64,000 nt of DNA from Micromonospora polyrhachis (GCF_014203835.1 NZ_JACHJW010000001.1:6770501-6834500); one strand, 5' to 3'; counted from the first letter of the stretch, positions 1 through 8,521 are shown. Program-made: numbers and translations. Notes: a model not told the origin generated them from the letters alone.

Positions 1-163
1 CGGCCAGCTGGGCATCTCCGCCGAGACGGTGGAGACCCACATCCGGGCGGGCATGCGCAAGCTGGGGGCCCGTACCCGCACCGAAGCGGCGGCACTGGTC
101 CTGGTCGGGGAAACGCCCCCGGAGAACCGGGTACCGGGACAGCGGCAGGTGGTACAGCCGTGA
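1..163 (+). CDS. LuxR-type HTH regulator, C-terminal end (partial)
   Basis: The reading frame is already open at base 2 and ends at TGA 161-163. The visible 53 residues contain the second half of a LuxR/GerE helix-turn-helix (GISAETVETHIRAGMRKL), including the typical S-x-x-T-V-x-x-H recognition helix, followed by a short tail. Its stop overlaps the start of the next gene (GTGA), so the two are probably translationally coupled. The sensory or effector part lies outside the window, so the signal is unknown. Confidence 0.85.
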   Translation, partial: GQLGISAETVETHIRAGMRKLGARTRTEAAALVLVGETPPENRVPGQRQVVQP

Positions 164-699
164 GCCCACCCACGCCGCCCTGTTACGTGCTGTCGTCAGC
201 CACAGACGCCCCGGTGGTGCTGCGCCGCCTGACCCGGGAGGGCTGGCAGACCCGGGAAGGGTTCGCCCTGCCCGAGTCGACCTGGGACCTGACCGGGTCG
301 CGGCTGGCGGTGTTCGGCCGCGTACCCGACCTGGAGACGGCCCGACTGGTGCTGTTGGCGGCGGCTCGGGGCGCGGCGGTGGTGGCGATCCTGGACGTGA
401 CCGGTGAGGTGGGCCGAGCCCTGATCGACGATCTGTCCCGGTTGGGGCCGGTGTACCGGACCTCGGACGCCGGGCCGGCCGGAGAAGCCGAAACGACCGT
501 GGACCGGCTGGTGCCGCAGCAGCGTGCCCTGCTGGACCGGCTGGCCAACGGGGAGACGATCGCCGCCGCTGCGGCAGCCGAGTTCCTGTCCCTACGTACG
601 GCCAACCGGCGGATCGCCGAGGCCCGGGCGGCGCTGGGGGTACGCACCACCCGGGAGGCGGTCCTGGCCTATCTGCGCCAACGGGGCCCCAATCCCTGA
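160..699 (+). CDS. Helix-turn-helix protein coupled to the upstream LuxR regulator
   Basis: A 179-residue protein starts at the GTG that overlaps the previous stop. Residues about 1-110 form an unrecognised domain with alternating hydrophobic stretches. Residues about 115-175 look like a degenerate LuxR-type HTH (RALLDRLANGETIAAAAAAE followed by LSLRTANRRIAEARAALGV). It therefore probably works with, or modulates, the LuxR protein encoded just upstream. No membrane segment or receiver signature is visible. Function beyond DNA binding is not inferable. Confidence 0.7.
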   Translation: MSPPTPPCYVLSSATDAPVVLRRLTREGWQTREGFALPESTWDLTGSRLAVFGRVPDLETARLVLLAAARGAAVVAILDVTGEVGRALIDDLSRLGPVYRTSDAGPAGEAETTVDRLVPQQRALLDRLANGETIAAAAAAEFLSLRTANRRIAEARAALGVRTTREAVLAYLRQRGPNP

Positions 700-741
700 T
701 CCAGGGCGATGGTGGTGCGCCGACGTCTGATCGGAATCATG

Positions 742-779
742 CCGGACAAGCCGCTGGTCGGCCGAGTCAGCGGATCCGG
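742..779. terminator. Imperfect hairpin between convergent genes
   Basis: CCGGA...CCGCTG (742-756) pairs with CAGCGG...TCCGG (768-779) with a small asymmetric internal loop. It lies between two convergent genes and overlaps the stop codon of the minus-strand gene, so it may terminate both. There is no clear T-tract. Confidence 0.35.
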
Positions 780-1366
780 TCGTAGACGAGGGCCAGCGTG
801 CCGTGCTCGCCTGCGGTCTGGCTGACCAGCGCCCACCGTCCCGGGGGCAGGCCGTCGTCGAACAGGCGCGGCCCGCCGCCGAGGAAGACCGGAAAGATCG
901 TCAATGTCAGACGGTCCACCTCGTCGGCTGCCAGCAGGGCCTTGATGACGCTGGCGCTGGAGAGTACGAGGATGTCGCCACCCTCGCTGGCCCTGAGGTC
1001 CGCGACCACTTCGGCGGCCGGCTTGTCGACGATCGTCGTCCGCTCCCACGGGGCCCGGTCGAGGGTGCTGGAGAGGACCACCTTGTCGGTGTCGACGAGC
1101 CACTTCGCGAAGCCCTCGTCACGCGGGTCGGCACCCGCCATGCCGATCACGGTGGGCCAGAAACTGAGGAAGCCCTCGGCGTTGACCCGGCCGAGCAGGG
1201 CTGTCGTCGCTGGCTCCCAGATGCTGGTCAGGTGGTCCCGGGCGACGTCGGTGTGGGCGTACGGCATCACCCAGCTCATGTCCTGCGGGTCGCGCCCGGC
1301 GTAGTGCCCGTCGAGGGAGAGGCTCATGTTGGTGACGACCCTGCGGGCACCGTTCTGCGCTGTCAC
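767..1366 (-). CDS. Dihydrofolate reductase / RibD C-terminal family protein
   Basis: A 199-residue protein with the pattern of the RibD_C/DHFR-like family: N-terminal NMSLSLDGHYAG strand, a central LGRVNAEGF segment, LSSTL and the glycine-rich FPVFLGGGPRLFDDG near the C-terminus. Family members are NADPH-dependent reductases, but most of the single-domain actinobacterial copies have no known substrate. Its start ATG overlaps the stop of the upstream ArsR-SRPBCC gene (ATGA), so both are made from one message. This pairing (ArsR/SRPBCC followed by a DHFR-like protein) recurs in actinobacteria as far as I recall. Confidence 0.85.
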   Translation of the reverse strand: MTAQNGARRVVTNMSLSLDGHYAGRDPQDMSWVMPYAHTDVARDHLTSIWEPATTALLGRVNAEGFLSFWPTVIGMAGADPRDEGFAKWLVDTDKVVLSSTLDRAPWERTTIVDKPAAEVVADLRASEGGDILVLSSASVIKALLAADEVDRLTLTIFPVFLGGGPRLFDDGLPPGRWALVSQTAGEHGTLALVYDRIR

Positions 1367-2224
1367 GTGGTGCTCCTTGATGCGTTGTCGGACCCGGCAC
1401 CGTCGGTGGTGGCCGGGTCGGCGGCGAGGATCGCCGCCAGGTTGTCGAGGCTCTGACCGAAGCCGATCTCGATGCCTGCGATGAAGTCCGCGGATGCGAT
1501 GGTGCTGTCGGTGATCCGGTAGTGAACGTCGAGGTCCGTACCCGTGTCGGTGGCCCGAAGGTCGAACCCGACGTGGGCGGTGAAGGCGGTGCCACCGTCG
1601 GGAAGCGCAGGGGAGAGTCGGTAGGCGAGGCGCTCACCGGGGCGTACCTCGTCGACGACTCCCTCCGCGTAGCCGGCGACCTGGTCGCTGGCCGCGGCGT
1701 CCTCGGCATCCCGGTACTCCAGGACGATCCGCCCACCCGGTCGTGTGTCGAAGGCGAACCGGGAAACCCGGAGGTCGTCGGGTGTCCACCAGCGGGTGAG
1801 CAGGATGGCTTCGGTCAGGTGGCGCCAGACCAGGTCGGGGTGCCCGGTCAGTGACCGGAGGAACCTGAACGAGCGGCCGTCGGCCCACCCCGCCGCCTGC
1901 GCGGCGAGCCGCTCCGCGTGGAGGCTGAGTCCGTACCGGTCGTAGGTGGTGTGCGGCCCACCGGCCTGCTCGGCGGTGTCGGCGAGCAGGCCGAGCGCAG
2001 CCGCCAGGTCCCGCAGGGGATCGGGCCGCAGTGCGTAGATGCGGCGCTGGCCGCTGCGTTGGGAGGTGACGACGCCAGCGCGTTCGAGGGTCTGCAGGTG
2101 TTTGGTGGTCTGCGGCTGGCGCGCCTCGGTGAGCTGGGCGAGGACGCCGACCGAACGGGGGCGCTCGGCCCTCGTGGTCGATCGGGAGGGCGGCGAGCAC
2201 CCCTCGTACGGTCTGCTTGAGCAT
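1363..2224 (-). CDS. ArsR-type HTH fused to SRPBCC/AHSA1 domain, apparent frameshift
   Basis: From about base 2175 down to 1363 one frame encodes a winged HTH (RSVGVLAQLTEARQPQTTKH...SGQRRIYALRPDPL) followed by a C-terminal SRPBCC/AHSA1-like domain (TEAILLTRWWTPDDLRVSRF, then the FxxxPGGRIVLEY and GYAEGVVDEV strands). The natural-looking start, ATG 2224 with GGTGGGG just upstream, gives MLKQTVRGVLAAL, typical of the family's first helix, but in a different frame from the HTH. The linking segment is also about five residues shorter than in relatives. I infer a small deletion or frameshift near 2150-2190; a GTG in the downstream frame would give a protein lacking helix 1. The gene is coupled to the reductase gene by a 4-base overlap. 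The intact family members are self-contained repressors or activators of unknown ligand. Confidence 0.6.
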
Positions 2225-2471
2225 CGCCCCACCCAGGGGCTGGCTTGCCTGCGCAGAGAGGGCTGTGCGAGCCTTCTACCTCGTCTCTCCGAAAGGGCTG
2301 GTCGTGACGCTCGGCATGGTTCTCGGCGATACCTCCTCTCGCACTTCGATGCGGGAGCGGTAGCCCTACCTGCCCTGACGCACGCGCCCGTGCTGCGGCA
2401 CGGGCCGTTTGCCCTGCTCCTGGTCGAAGTGCTCTTCGTGTCCCTGCACGTTCGATCACGAGGAGTACGTG

Positions 2472-3605
2472 GTGTCCACGATTCACTGGACCGAGACGAA
2501 CAACCCCCGTTGCGCCCACTGGCATTCCGAGAACGCGACACCGCCGCCCAGCCGGGTCATCAGCGTGGACGACCGGATAAAAGCCGATGCCGCTTACCGG
2601 TTGGCCTGCGAAGGCACCGCCCTACTGTGGCAGGGCGACTTCCACAACGCACGTCAACTACTGCAGGCGCTGGGCCGCCGCATCGACCGGAAACCTTCCC
2701 GGCAAGGCGGCAGCCCAGCAGAGTCCTTCCACCTGCACCGCAGGGCCCGCAGCCACCGTGCCCGCGTACTCGGCAGGCTCCTCGTACTACTGGGAGACGA
2801 CTACTGCCTGAACCTGCGCAGGGCTCCCGACGTCCGCCAGGCATGCACCGAGGCGTACGGACCGCCGTCCGAGCCGATGGCCGTCTCGTTTCCAGAACTA
2901 CTGGGCGTGATCGGAGCGCATCAGTGGCGCACGAAGGGCGTGGAGGTACCGGCCCTCGACGCTCGCATTCACCCGCACTACGGCGTGTTCTCCCCGGTCA
3001 GGGGCGAATACATCGACCTCGTCGCACATACACCGCTCCCCGTGCCGGCGGCCCGTCGCGCGGGCCGCCGTACCGCATTCGACCTCGGGACGGGGACAGG
3101 AGTGCTCGCCGCCGTCCTGGCCCGCCGGGGGATCGACCACGTCGTGGCAACCGACATCAGCCCGCGTGCCCTGACCTGTGCCCGCGATAACGTCCGCCGA
3201 CTGCACCTCGCCGGGCGCGTCGACATCGTGGGCCCCGGCCTGTTTCCCGAAGGGCGCGCGGACCTCATCGTCTGCAACCCACCCTGGATTCCAGCCCGGC
3301 CCACCTCCGCCGTAGAGCAAGGCGTCTACGACCCGGGCAGCAGTATGCTCCGCGACTTCCTGGACGGACTCACCGCGCATCTCGGACCAGGAGGTGAAGG
3401 ATGGCTCATCCTGTCGGACCTGGCCGAGCGCCTCGGACTCAGGACGCGCAGTGAACTTCTGTCCGACGTCAAGGCAGCGGGCCTGCACGTGGTGGACAGG
3501 ATTGACACCCGGCCCCGGCATCCACGAGCGAGGGACACCGCAGATCCCCTCCACGCCACACGCGTCGCGGAAGTCACTTCACTCTGGCGGCTCGCCAACA
3601 CGTGA
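2472..3605 (+). CDS. Class I SAM-dependent methyltransferase (HemK/N6-type NPPW)
   Basis: The preferred start is GTG 2472, six bases after AGGAG (2461-2465); an upstream in-frame ATG at 2409 lacks such a site. The protein is about 377 residues. The N-terminal ~150 residues are unrecognised. The methyltransferase core follows, with the SAM loop AFDLGTGTGVLAAVLA, the acidic ATDIS strand and the catalytic NPPW motif (VCNPPWIP) used by amide and N6-adenine methylases. The substrate (protein glutamine, RNA or small molecule) cannot be told. It is flanked by a minus-strand gene on each side, so it is probably transcribed alone. Confidence 0.8.
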   Translation: MSTIHWTETNNPRCAHWHSENATPPPSRVISVDDRIKADAAYRLACEGTALLWQGDFHNARQLLQALGRRIDRKPSRQGGSPAESFHLHRRARSHRARVLGRLLVLLGDDYCLNLRRAPDVRQACTEAYGPPSEPMAVSFPELLGVIGAHQWRTKGVEVPALDARIHPHYGVFSPVRGEYIDLVAHTPLPVPAARRAGRRTAFDLGTGTGVLAAVLARRGIDHVVATDISPRALTCARDNVRRLHLAGRVDIVGPGLFPEGRADLIVCNPPWIPARPTSAVEQGVYDPGSSMLRDFLDGLTAHLGPGGEGWLILSDLAERLGLRTRSELLSDVKAAGLHVVDRIDTRPRHPRARDTADPLHATRVAEVTSLWRLANT

Positions 3606-3659
3606 CGATCAGCGTCGGCGGTCGCCAGGGGCGAGCAGACTGGTGACCGTCGTCTGTTC

Positions 3660-4451
3660 CTAGTTTTCCGGCGGCGCGGACCGAGGCCGGCGGCGGTGCA
3701 TCCGGGAGGTGTCGGCCGGCCGGCCGGGGTCGACGTGTCGGGGCCGGTCGGGTTCGTCGGGGCGCAGCGGTGCCAGGGTGTCGGTGAGCGCGTCGATGAT
3801 CCGGTCGGTGGCGCGTACGGCCGCACCCGGTACGCCCGGGTCGGGTTCGCCCAGGTCGATGGGGGTGCCGAAGTGCACCCGGATCACCGGTCGGCGGACC
3901 AGGGCTCGGGCCACGCCACGTAGCAGACCTTTCGGCGCCCGGTACGGCAGAATCTCGTGGGCACCCCACTGGGCCACGGGTACGACGGCGGCACCGCTGG
4001 CGAAGGCAAGTCGTGCGGTGCCGGTCTTGCCCCGCTCGGGCCACATGCCGGGGTCGAGGCCGATGCGGCCCTCCGGGTAGACCAGCACCACGGAGCCGCC
4101 GGCCACGGCCGACGCCGCGTCCCGTAGGGCGTCGGACACCGCCGCGGTGCCCCGGTCGACGCGGATGTGCCCCCAGTGCCGCATCGCCGCACCGACGACC
4201 GGCACCCGGAACAGCCCACCCGTGGCCATGATCCGGGGGGAGACGCCGCGTACGCCGGTGGCGGCGGTGAGCACGACCGGGTCGAACGGGCTGATGTGGT
4301 TGGCGGCCAGGATCAGTGGGCCGCGGCGTAGTTCGTCGGGCACGTCGCCGGTGACCTGCAGCCGGGCTACCAGCCCGACGACGACGCGGGCGGCGGCCTG
4401 CGCGCAGCGCCACAACCAGGGCGGCTGCCAGGGGGAGTGCGGGGTGCTCAT
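3660..4451 (-). CDS. plsC: 1-acyl-sn-glycerol-3-phosphate acyltransferase family (PlsC)
   Basis: A 263-residue protein with the two acyltransferase signatures: HxxxxD (NHISPFDP, about residue 51) and a YPEGRIG block (about 124) in place of the usual EGTRS. Family members transfer an acyl chain to lysophosphatidate or related acceptors at the inner face of the membrane. A short hydrophobic N-terminal helix (VVVGLVARL) may anchor it. The last ~40 residues are Arg/Pro-rich and probably disordered. Divergent from cydA. Which acceptor is used is not determinable. Confidence 0.88.
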   Translation of the reverse strand: MSTPHSPWQPPWLWRCAQAAARVVVGLVARLQVTGDVPDELRRGPLILAANHISPFDPVVLTAATGVRGVSPRIMATGGLFRVPVVGAAMRHWGHIRVDRGTAAVSDALRDAASAVAGGSVVLVYPEGRIGLDPGMWPERGKTGTARLAFASGAAVVPVAQWGAHEILPYRAPKGLLRGVARALVRRPVIRVHFGTPIDLGEPDPGVPGAAVRATDRIIDALTDTLAPLRPDEPDRPRHVDPGRPADTSRMHRRRPRSAPPEN

Positions 4452-4597
4452 CAGCCGTTGATCGTCGCACGTTCCCGGGTTTCCGGGGCGGTCAGGGCCT
4501 TCTGGCCCGGGCCGGCGGCCCTACCGGTCGGGGCCTTCGACCCGGATACTTCAGGCCCCGGGCCCCTGCGGCAGCCTCCGCGACGACAGGTAGGATC

Positions 4598-4614
4598 TAC
4601 TACGTTCCGTAGTA
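4598..4614. promoter_or_regulatory. Inverted repeat in the cydA leader
   Basis: TACTACG-TTC-CGTAGTA is a perfect 7-bp inverted repeat 20 bases before the cydA GTG, next to a TAGGAT that could be a -10 element (4591-4596). Its position suits an operator for the cyd operon. It does not match the Rex site known from Streptomyces. Confidence 0.4.
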
Positions 4615-4633
4615 CGTAGACCTGGGGGTCCTG

Positions 4634-6046
4634 GTGGATGCGTTAGATGTGGCCCGTTGGCAGTTCGGTGTAACCACCGTCTACCACTTCCTGTTCGTGC
4701 CGCTGACCATCGGCCTGTCCGTACTCGTGGCCATCCTCCAGACCATGTGGCACCGCACCGGCAACGAGCGCTACCTCAAACTCACCAAGTTCTACGGCAA
4801 ACTGTTCCTCATCAACTTCGCCATGGGCGTCGTCACCGGCATCGTGCAGGAATTCCAGTTCGGCATGAACTGGAGCGACTACTCCCGTTTCGTCGGCGAC
4901 ATCTTCGGCGCACCACTGGCCATCGAAGCCCTCGTGGCCTTCTTCCTCGAATCCACCTTCCTCGGACTGTGGATCTTCGGATGGGACCGGCTGCCCAAAC
5001 GCATCCACCTCGCCACCATCTGGGCCGCCGCCATCGGCTCCACCTTCAGCGCCTACTTCATCCTCGCCGCCAACTCCTGGATGCAGAACCCTGTCGGCTA
5101 CCACATCAACCCCGACACCGGCCGCGCGGAACTCACCGACTTCCTCGCCGTGCTCACCAACAAGGTCGCACTGATCACCTTCCCGCACACCATCTTCGGC
5201 TGCTTCCTCGTCGCCGGCTCCCTCATGGTCACCGTCGCCCTCTGGCACCTCATCCGACGCCCCGGCAACAGCGACACCCCGACCTACCGCTTCGCCGCCA
5301 AGTTCGGTTCCTGGGTCACCCTGATCGCCGCCGCCGGCGTCCTGCTCACCGGCGACATCCAAGGCAAGATCATGACCGAGGTGCAGCCCATGAAGATGGC
5401 CGCCGCCGAAGGTCTCTACACCACCGAAAGTCCCGCCGCCTTCTCCGTACTCACCGTCGGCAGCCTCGACGGCAGCCGCGAACTGTACGCCCTCAAGATC
5501 CCCGGCCTGCTGTCCTTCCTCGGCACCGGCAGCTTCGACGGCGAAGTCAAGGGCATCAACGACCTGCAAGCCCAGTACGCCGCCCAGTACGGCCCCGGCA
5601 GCTACACCCCGATCATCCCGGTCACCTACTGGAGCTTCCGCTTCATGATCGGGTTCGGCATGGCCGCCGCCGCCATCGCACTACTCGTCCTCTGGACCCA
5701 CCGCCGCGACCGCACCACCACCAGCCGCTGGCTCCTGCGCGCCGGCCTCGTCATGCCCTTCCTCCCACTGGCCGCCAACTCCTTCGGCTGGATCTTCACC
5801 GAGATGGGCCGCCAACCCTGGATCGTCTTCGGTGAAATGCTCACCCGCGACGGCGTCTCCCGCACCGTCAGCCTCGCCGAAGTCCTCACCTCCTTCACCG
5901 CCTTCACCCTCGTCTACGCCACCCTCGCCGTCATCGAGTTCCGCCTCCTCGTCAAGTACGCCAAGAACGGCCTGCCCGACGAAACCCCGCCCCCACAAAC
6001 CGACGACACCGACGACGCCGACCGGCCCCTCGCCTTCGCCTACTGA
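4634..6046 (+). CDS. cydA: Cytochrome bd oxidase subunit I
   Basis: A 470-residue polytopic membrane protein. The N-terminus (ARWQFGVTTVYHFLFVPLTI) carries the heme b595/d ligand histidine at the usual place; the GWIFTEMGRQPW block near residue 390 is the conserved quinol-side motif of CydA. The loop between helices is of the short Q-loop type. The GTG start follows a GGGGG stretch. CydAB is the high-affinity terminal quinol oxidase of the cytoplasmic membrane used at low oxygen or under oxidative stress. cydB follows after 15 bases; no cydCD maturation exporter is nearby. Confidence 0.97.
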   Translation: MDALDVARWQFGVTTVYHFLFVPLTIGLSVLVAILQTMWHRTGNERYLKLTKFYGKLFLINFAMGVVTGIVQEFQFGMNWSDYSRFVGDIFGAPLAIEALVAFFLESTFLGLWIFGWDRLPKRIHLATIWAAAIGSTFSAYFILAANSWMQNPVGYHINPDTGRAELTDFLAVLTNKVALITFPHTIFGCFLVAGSLMVTVALWHLIRRPGNSDTPTYRFAAKFGSWVTLIAAAGVLLTGDIQGKIMTEVQPMKMAAAEGLYTTESPAAFSVLTVGSLDGSRELYALKIPGLLSFLGTGSFDGEVKGINDLQAQYAAQYGPGSYTPIIPVTYWSFRFMIGFGMAAAAIALLVLWTHRRDRTTTSRWLLRAGLVMPFLPLAANSFGWIFTEMGRQPWIVFGEMLTRDGVSRTVSLAEVLTSFTAFTLVYATLAVIEFRLLVKYAKNGLPDETPPPQTDDTDDADRPLAFAY

Positions 6047-6061
6047 CCCCGGAGCCCCACC

Positions 6062-7057
6062 GTGGAACTCACCACCGTCTGGTTTCTCCTCATCACCGTC
6101 CTCTTCACCGGATACTTCATCCTCGAAGGGTTCGACTTCGGCGTCGGCATGCTCCTGCCCGTACTCGGCCGCGACGACCGGGAACGCCGAGTAATGATCA
6201 ACACCATCGGCCCCGTCTGGGACGGCAACGAAGTCTGGCTACTCACCGCCGGCGGCGCCATGTTCGCCGCCTTCCCCGAGTGGTACGCCACCCTGTTCTC
6301 CGGCTTCTACCTGCCGCTACTACTCATCCTCATCGCCCTCATCCTGCGCGGCGTCGCCTTCGAATACCGCCACAAGCGCCCCGAAGCCAGTTGGAAACGC
6401 CGCTGGGACGCCGCCATCACCTTCGGCTCCGTCGTACCCGCCCTCCTGTGGGGCGTCGCCTTCGCCAACATCGTGCGCGGCGTCCCCCTCGACGCCAACC
6501 ACGAGTACGCCGGCGGATTCTTCAACCTACTCAACCCCTACGCCCTACTCGGCGGCCTCACCACCACCGCCCTGTTCCTCACCCACGGCGCCGTCTTCAT
6601 CGCACTCAAAACCACCGGCGACATCCGGCACCGCGCCCGCAAGCTCGCCACCCACACCGGCATCGCCGCCATCGTCCTGGCCGGCGCGTTCCTCACCTGG
6701 ACACTCAGCATCCGCAACACCCCGGCCGCCATCGTCCTGGCCGTCGTCGCCGCCCTCGCGCTCGCCGCCGGTGTCGCCGCCGCCCACGCCGGCCGTGAAG
6801 GCTGGGCCTTCACCGGCACCGCCCTGGCCACCGGCCTCGCCGTGATCACCCTCTTCGCGGCACTCTTCCCCAACGTCATGCCCTCCACCCTCGACGCCGC
6901 TGGCACCCTCACCGTCGACAACGCCGCCTCCACCCCCTACACCCTCAAGATCATGACCTGGGTGGCGGTCATCTTCACCCCGATCGTGCTCGCCTACCAG
7001 GGCTGGACCTACTGGGTCTTCCGCAAGCGCATCGGCGTCACCCACATCCCGAACTGA
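6062..7057 (+). CDS. cydB: Cytochrome bd oxidase subunit II
   Basis: A 331-residue membrane protein with the CydB signatures LEGFDFGVGMLLP near the N-terminus and GPVWDGNEVWLLTAGGAMFAA at about residues 50-70. About eight to nine hydrophobic helices are visible. It starts at a GTG preceded by GGAG, 15 bases after cydA, and forms with CydA the bd-type quinol oxidase. A strong hairpin directly follows the stop, so the operon is just cydAB. Confidence 0.97.
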   Translation: MELTTVWFLLITVLFTGYFILEGFDFGVGMLLPVLGRDDRERRVMINTIGPVWDGNEVWLLTAGGAMFAAFPEWYATLFSGFYLPLLLILIALILRGVAFEYRHKRPEASWKRRWDAAITFGSVVPALLWGVAFANIVRGVPLDANHEYAGGFFNLLNPYALLGGLTTTALFLTHGAVFIALKTTGDIRHRARKLATHTGIAAIVLAGAFLTWTLSIRNTPAAIVLAVVAALALAAGVAAAHAGREGWAFTGTALATGLAVITLFAALFPNVMPSTLDAAGTLTVDNAASTPYTLKIMTWVAVIFTPIVLAYQGWTYWVFRKRIGVTHIPN

Positions 7058-7070
7058 AAACCCCCTCCCC

Positions 7071-7122
7071 AAACCCGGGTGTGGCCGACGAATCCCCCGA
7101 ACCGTCGGCCACACCCGGGTTT
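7071..7122 (+). terminator. cydAB terminator, 20-bp perfect stem
   Basis: Bases 7071-7090 pair perfectly with 7103-7122 (stem begins AAACCCGGGTGTGG), leaving a 12-base loop, 13 bases after the cydB stop. The 3' arm ends GGGTTT. The stem length and GC content make an efficient intrinsic terminator likely. Confidence 0.9.
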
Positions 7123-7229
7123 CCCGTTCCCACCGCTCGACGCCAACAGCCACCAATCACTGGACCCCACCCGTCGACACGCCATGGGCGGCGACACCCA
7201 ACATCAGCCACCAGTGACCCAGCACCGGA

Positions 7230-7415
7230 TCAAACCCCATGCACATCTACGCGTAGCAGTCCCTGGTTCGTGCCCACCACCAACGAAGCCAGCGCCACCG
7301 AAACCAGACACGTAGCGGCGGCATGCAAGGCGATGGTGCGCAAACAACGACCGGTAGCCGGCTCCCAAAGCCGCAACGCGGCATCGGCACCAGCAGTGAC
7401 CAGCACCCTCGCAGT
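7230..7415 (-). pseudogene. WD40-repeat protein remnant
   Basis: On the minus strand about 60 codons before a stop at 7230 read like one complete WD40 blade and part of the next: LVTAGADAALRLWEPATGRC followed by LRTIALHAAATCLV. The A-G-A-D-x-x-x-R-L-W core is characteristic. Upstream sequence in all frames shows no further convincing blades and no start with a ribosome site. I take it as the 3' end of a lost WD40 gene. The ~600-base stretch 7123-7720 otherwise holds only the MerR promoter. Confidence 0.5.
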
Positions 7416-7621
7416 GCAACACCCACTGCGGACAGAACCGCCGACCAACCCGCAACCACCGGATCGACCACGCACCAGAGCCACCCTGACCGTCCGCCGC
7501 GTCGCCCGGCCACCACGCGCCCAACCCACGTACCACCCGCTGCCCACCCGGGTCCGCCGACACCTTCGAACCCACCCGTGACACCCCTCAACCAAATCGG
7601 ACCAGGTCACAGATCACGACC

Positions 7622-7645
7622 GGCCACGCCCGGGTTTCCCAATCC
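7622..7645. repeat. Second copy of the cyd terminator 3' arm
   Basis: This 24-base stretch matches 7107-7130 at 21 of 24 positions (shared core CCCGGGTTTCCC). Here the complementary 5' arm is missing, so it cannot form the terminator. The two copies lie in direct orientation on either side of the WD40 remnant. Confidence 0.5.
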
Positions 7646-7647
7646 AC

Positions 7648-7681
7648 GGCTTGACGTTGACGCAACGTCAAGCCCTACCGT
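7648..7681 (+). promoter_or_regulatory. MerR-type operator-promoter of the TipAS-like regulator
   Basis: GGCTTGACGTTG-ACG-CAACGTCAAGCC (7648-7674) is a perfect 12-bp inverted repeat. It sits between a -35 TTGACG (7651-7656) and a -10 TACCGT (7676-7681) that are 19 bp apart, the overlong spacer that MerR-family activators correct by DNA distortion. The regulator gene starts 39 bases downstream, so it is autoregulatory. Confidence 0.85.
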
Positions 7682-7720
7682 CGACACCACCGGGCCAGAA
7701 CGGGGGAGAGGAGGCCAACC

Positions 7721-8467
7721 ATGGAATGGTCAATCAACGACATCGCACGCACCGCTGGCACCACCAGCCGTACCCTGCGCCACTACCACACACTCGGCCT
7801 CCTCACCCCCAGCCGAACCGGCGCCAACGGCTACCGCTACTACGACCAAGACCGGCTGATCCGCCTCCAACGCATCCTGCTGCTCCGCGAACTCGGCCTC
7901 GGCCTACCCGCCATCGCCAAAATCCTCAACGGGCAACAAGACACCACCGCCGCCCTACGCACCCACCTCGAACTCCTCCAGAACGAGCGCCAACGCATCG
8001 AACGGCAGATCCGGTCGGTCCACACCACCCTGCGCAAGACCGAAAAGGGGGAACCGCTCATGGCCACCGAAATCTTCGACGGCTTCGACCACACCCAATA
8101 CGAACAAGAAGTTACCCAACGCTGGGGACAAGACGCCTACGCCAAGGGCGACCGCTGGTGGCGTTCACTCAGCGACACCGAAAAACGCGCCTTCCAACAA
8201 GAACAACTCGACATCGCCCACGCCTACGGCACCGCCCACGCCACCGGCAAGACCGCCGACAGCGACGACGTCCAAGCCATCACCCGACGCCACGTCAACT
8301 GGCTGTCCCACACCGCCGCACCCACCAAGGGCTACCTCATCGGACTCGGCGAAATGTACGTCGCCGACCCCCGGTTCACCGCCAACTACGACCAACACGG
8401 CCAAGGAACCAGCCTCCTCGTCCGCGACGCCATGAAGATCTACGCCGAACGGCACCTCACCGACTGA
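7721..8467 (+). CDS. MerR-family regulator with TipAS antibiotic-recognition domain
   Basis: A 248-residue protein. Residues 1-70 are the MerR winged HTH (SINDIARTAGTTSRTLRHYH, then NGYRYYDQ). Residues ~75-110 form the dimerisation coiled coil (LELLQNERQRIERQIRSV), and ~120-248 match the TipAS fold with its WWRSLSDTEKRAFQ and GLGEMYVADPRF segments. TipA proteins bind thiopeptides and other hydrophobic drugs, in TipAL covalently through a cysteine; no cysteine is visible here, so only reversible binding is expected. GAGAGGAGG precedes the ATG. Its own promoter carries a consensus MerR operator; no obvious efflux gene is adjacent, so the target may be itself or distant. Confidence 0.93.
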   Translation: MEWSINDIARTAGTTSRTLRHYHTLGLLTPSRTGANGYRYYDQDRLIRLQRILLLRELGLGLPAIAKILNGQQDTTAALRTHLELLQNERQRIERQIRSVHTTLRKTEKGEPLMATEIFDGFDHTQYEQEVTQRWGQDAYAKGDRWWRSLSDTEKRAFQQEQLDIAHAYGTAHATGKTADSDDVQAITRRHVNWLSHTAAPTKGYLIGLGEMYVADPRFTANYDQHGQGTSLLVRDAMKIYAERHLTD

Positions 8468-8488
8468 CCCACGGACAACCAAACAAAC

Positions 8489-8521
8489 GGTGGCGGGGAG
8501 GGTTCACCCCTCCCCGCCACC
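8489..8521. terminator. Bidirectional terminator, 14-bp stem
   Basis: GGTGGCGGGGAGGG (8489-8502) pairs perfectly with 8508-8521 around a 5-base loop, between the convergent MerR gene and the following minus-strand gene. Confidence 0.85.

Noticed and set aside
4643-5569. 308-codon Glu/Gly-rich minus-strand frame opposite cydA
   Set aside because: The composition is the reverse-complement shadow of GC-ending codons in cydA.
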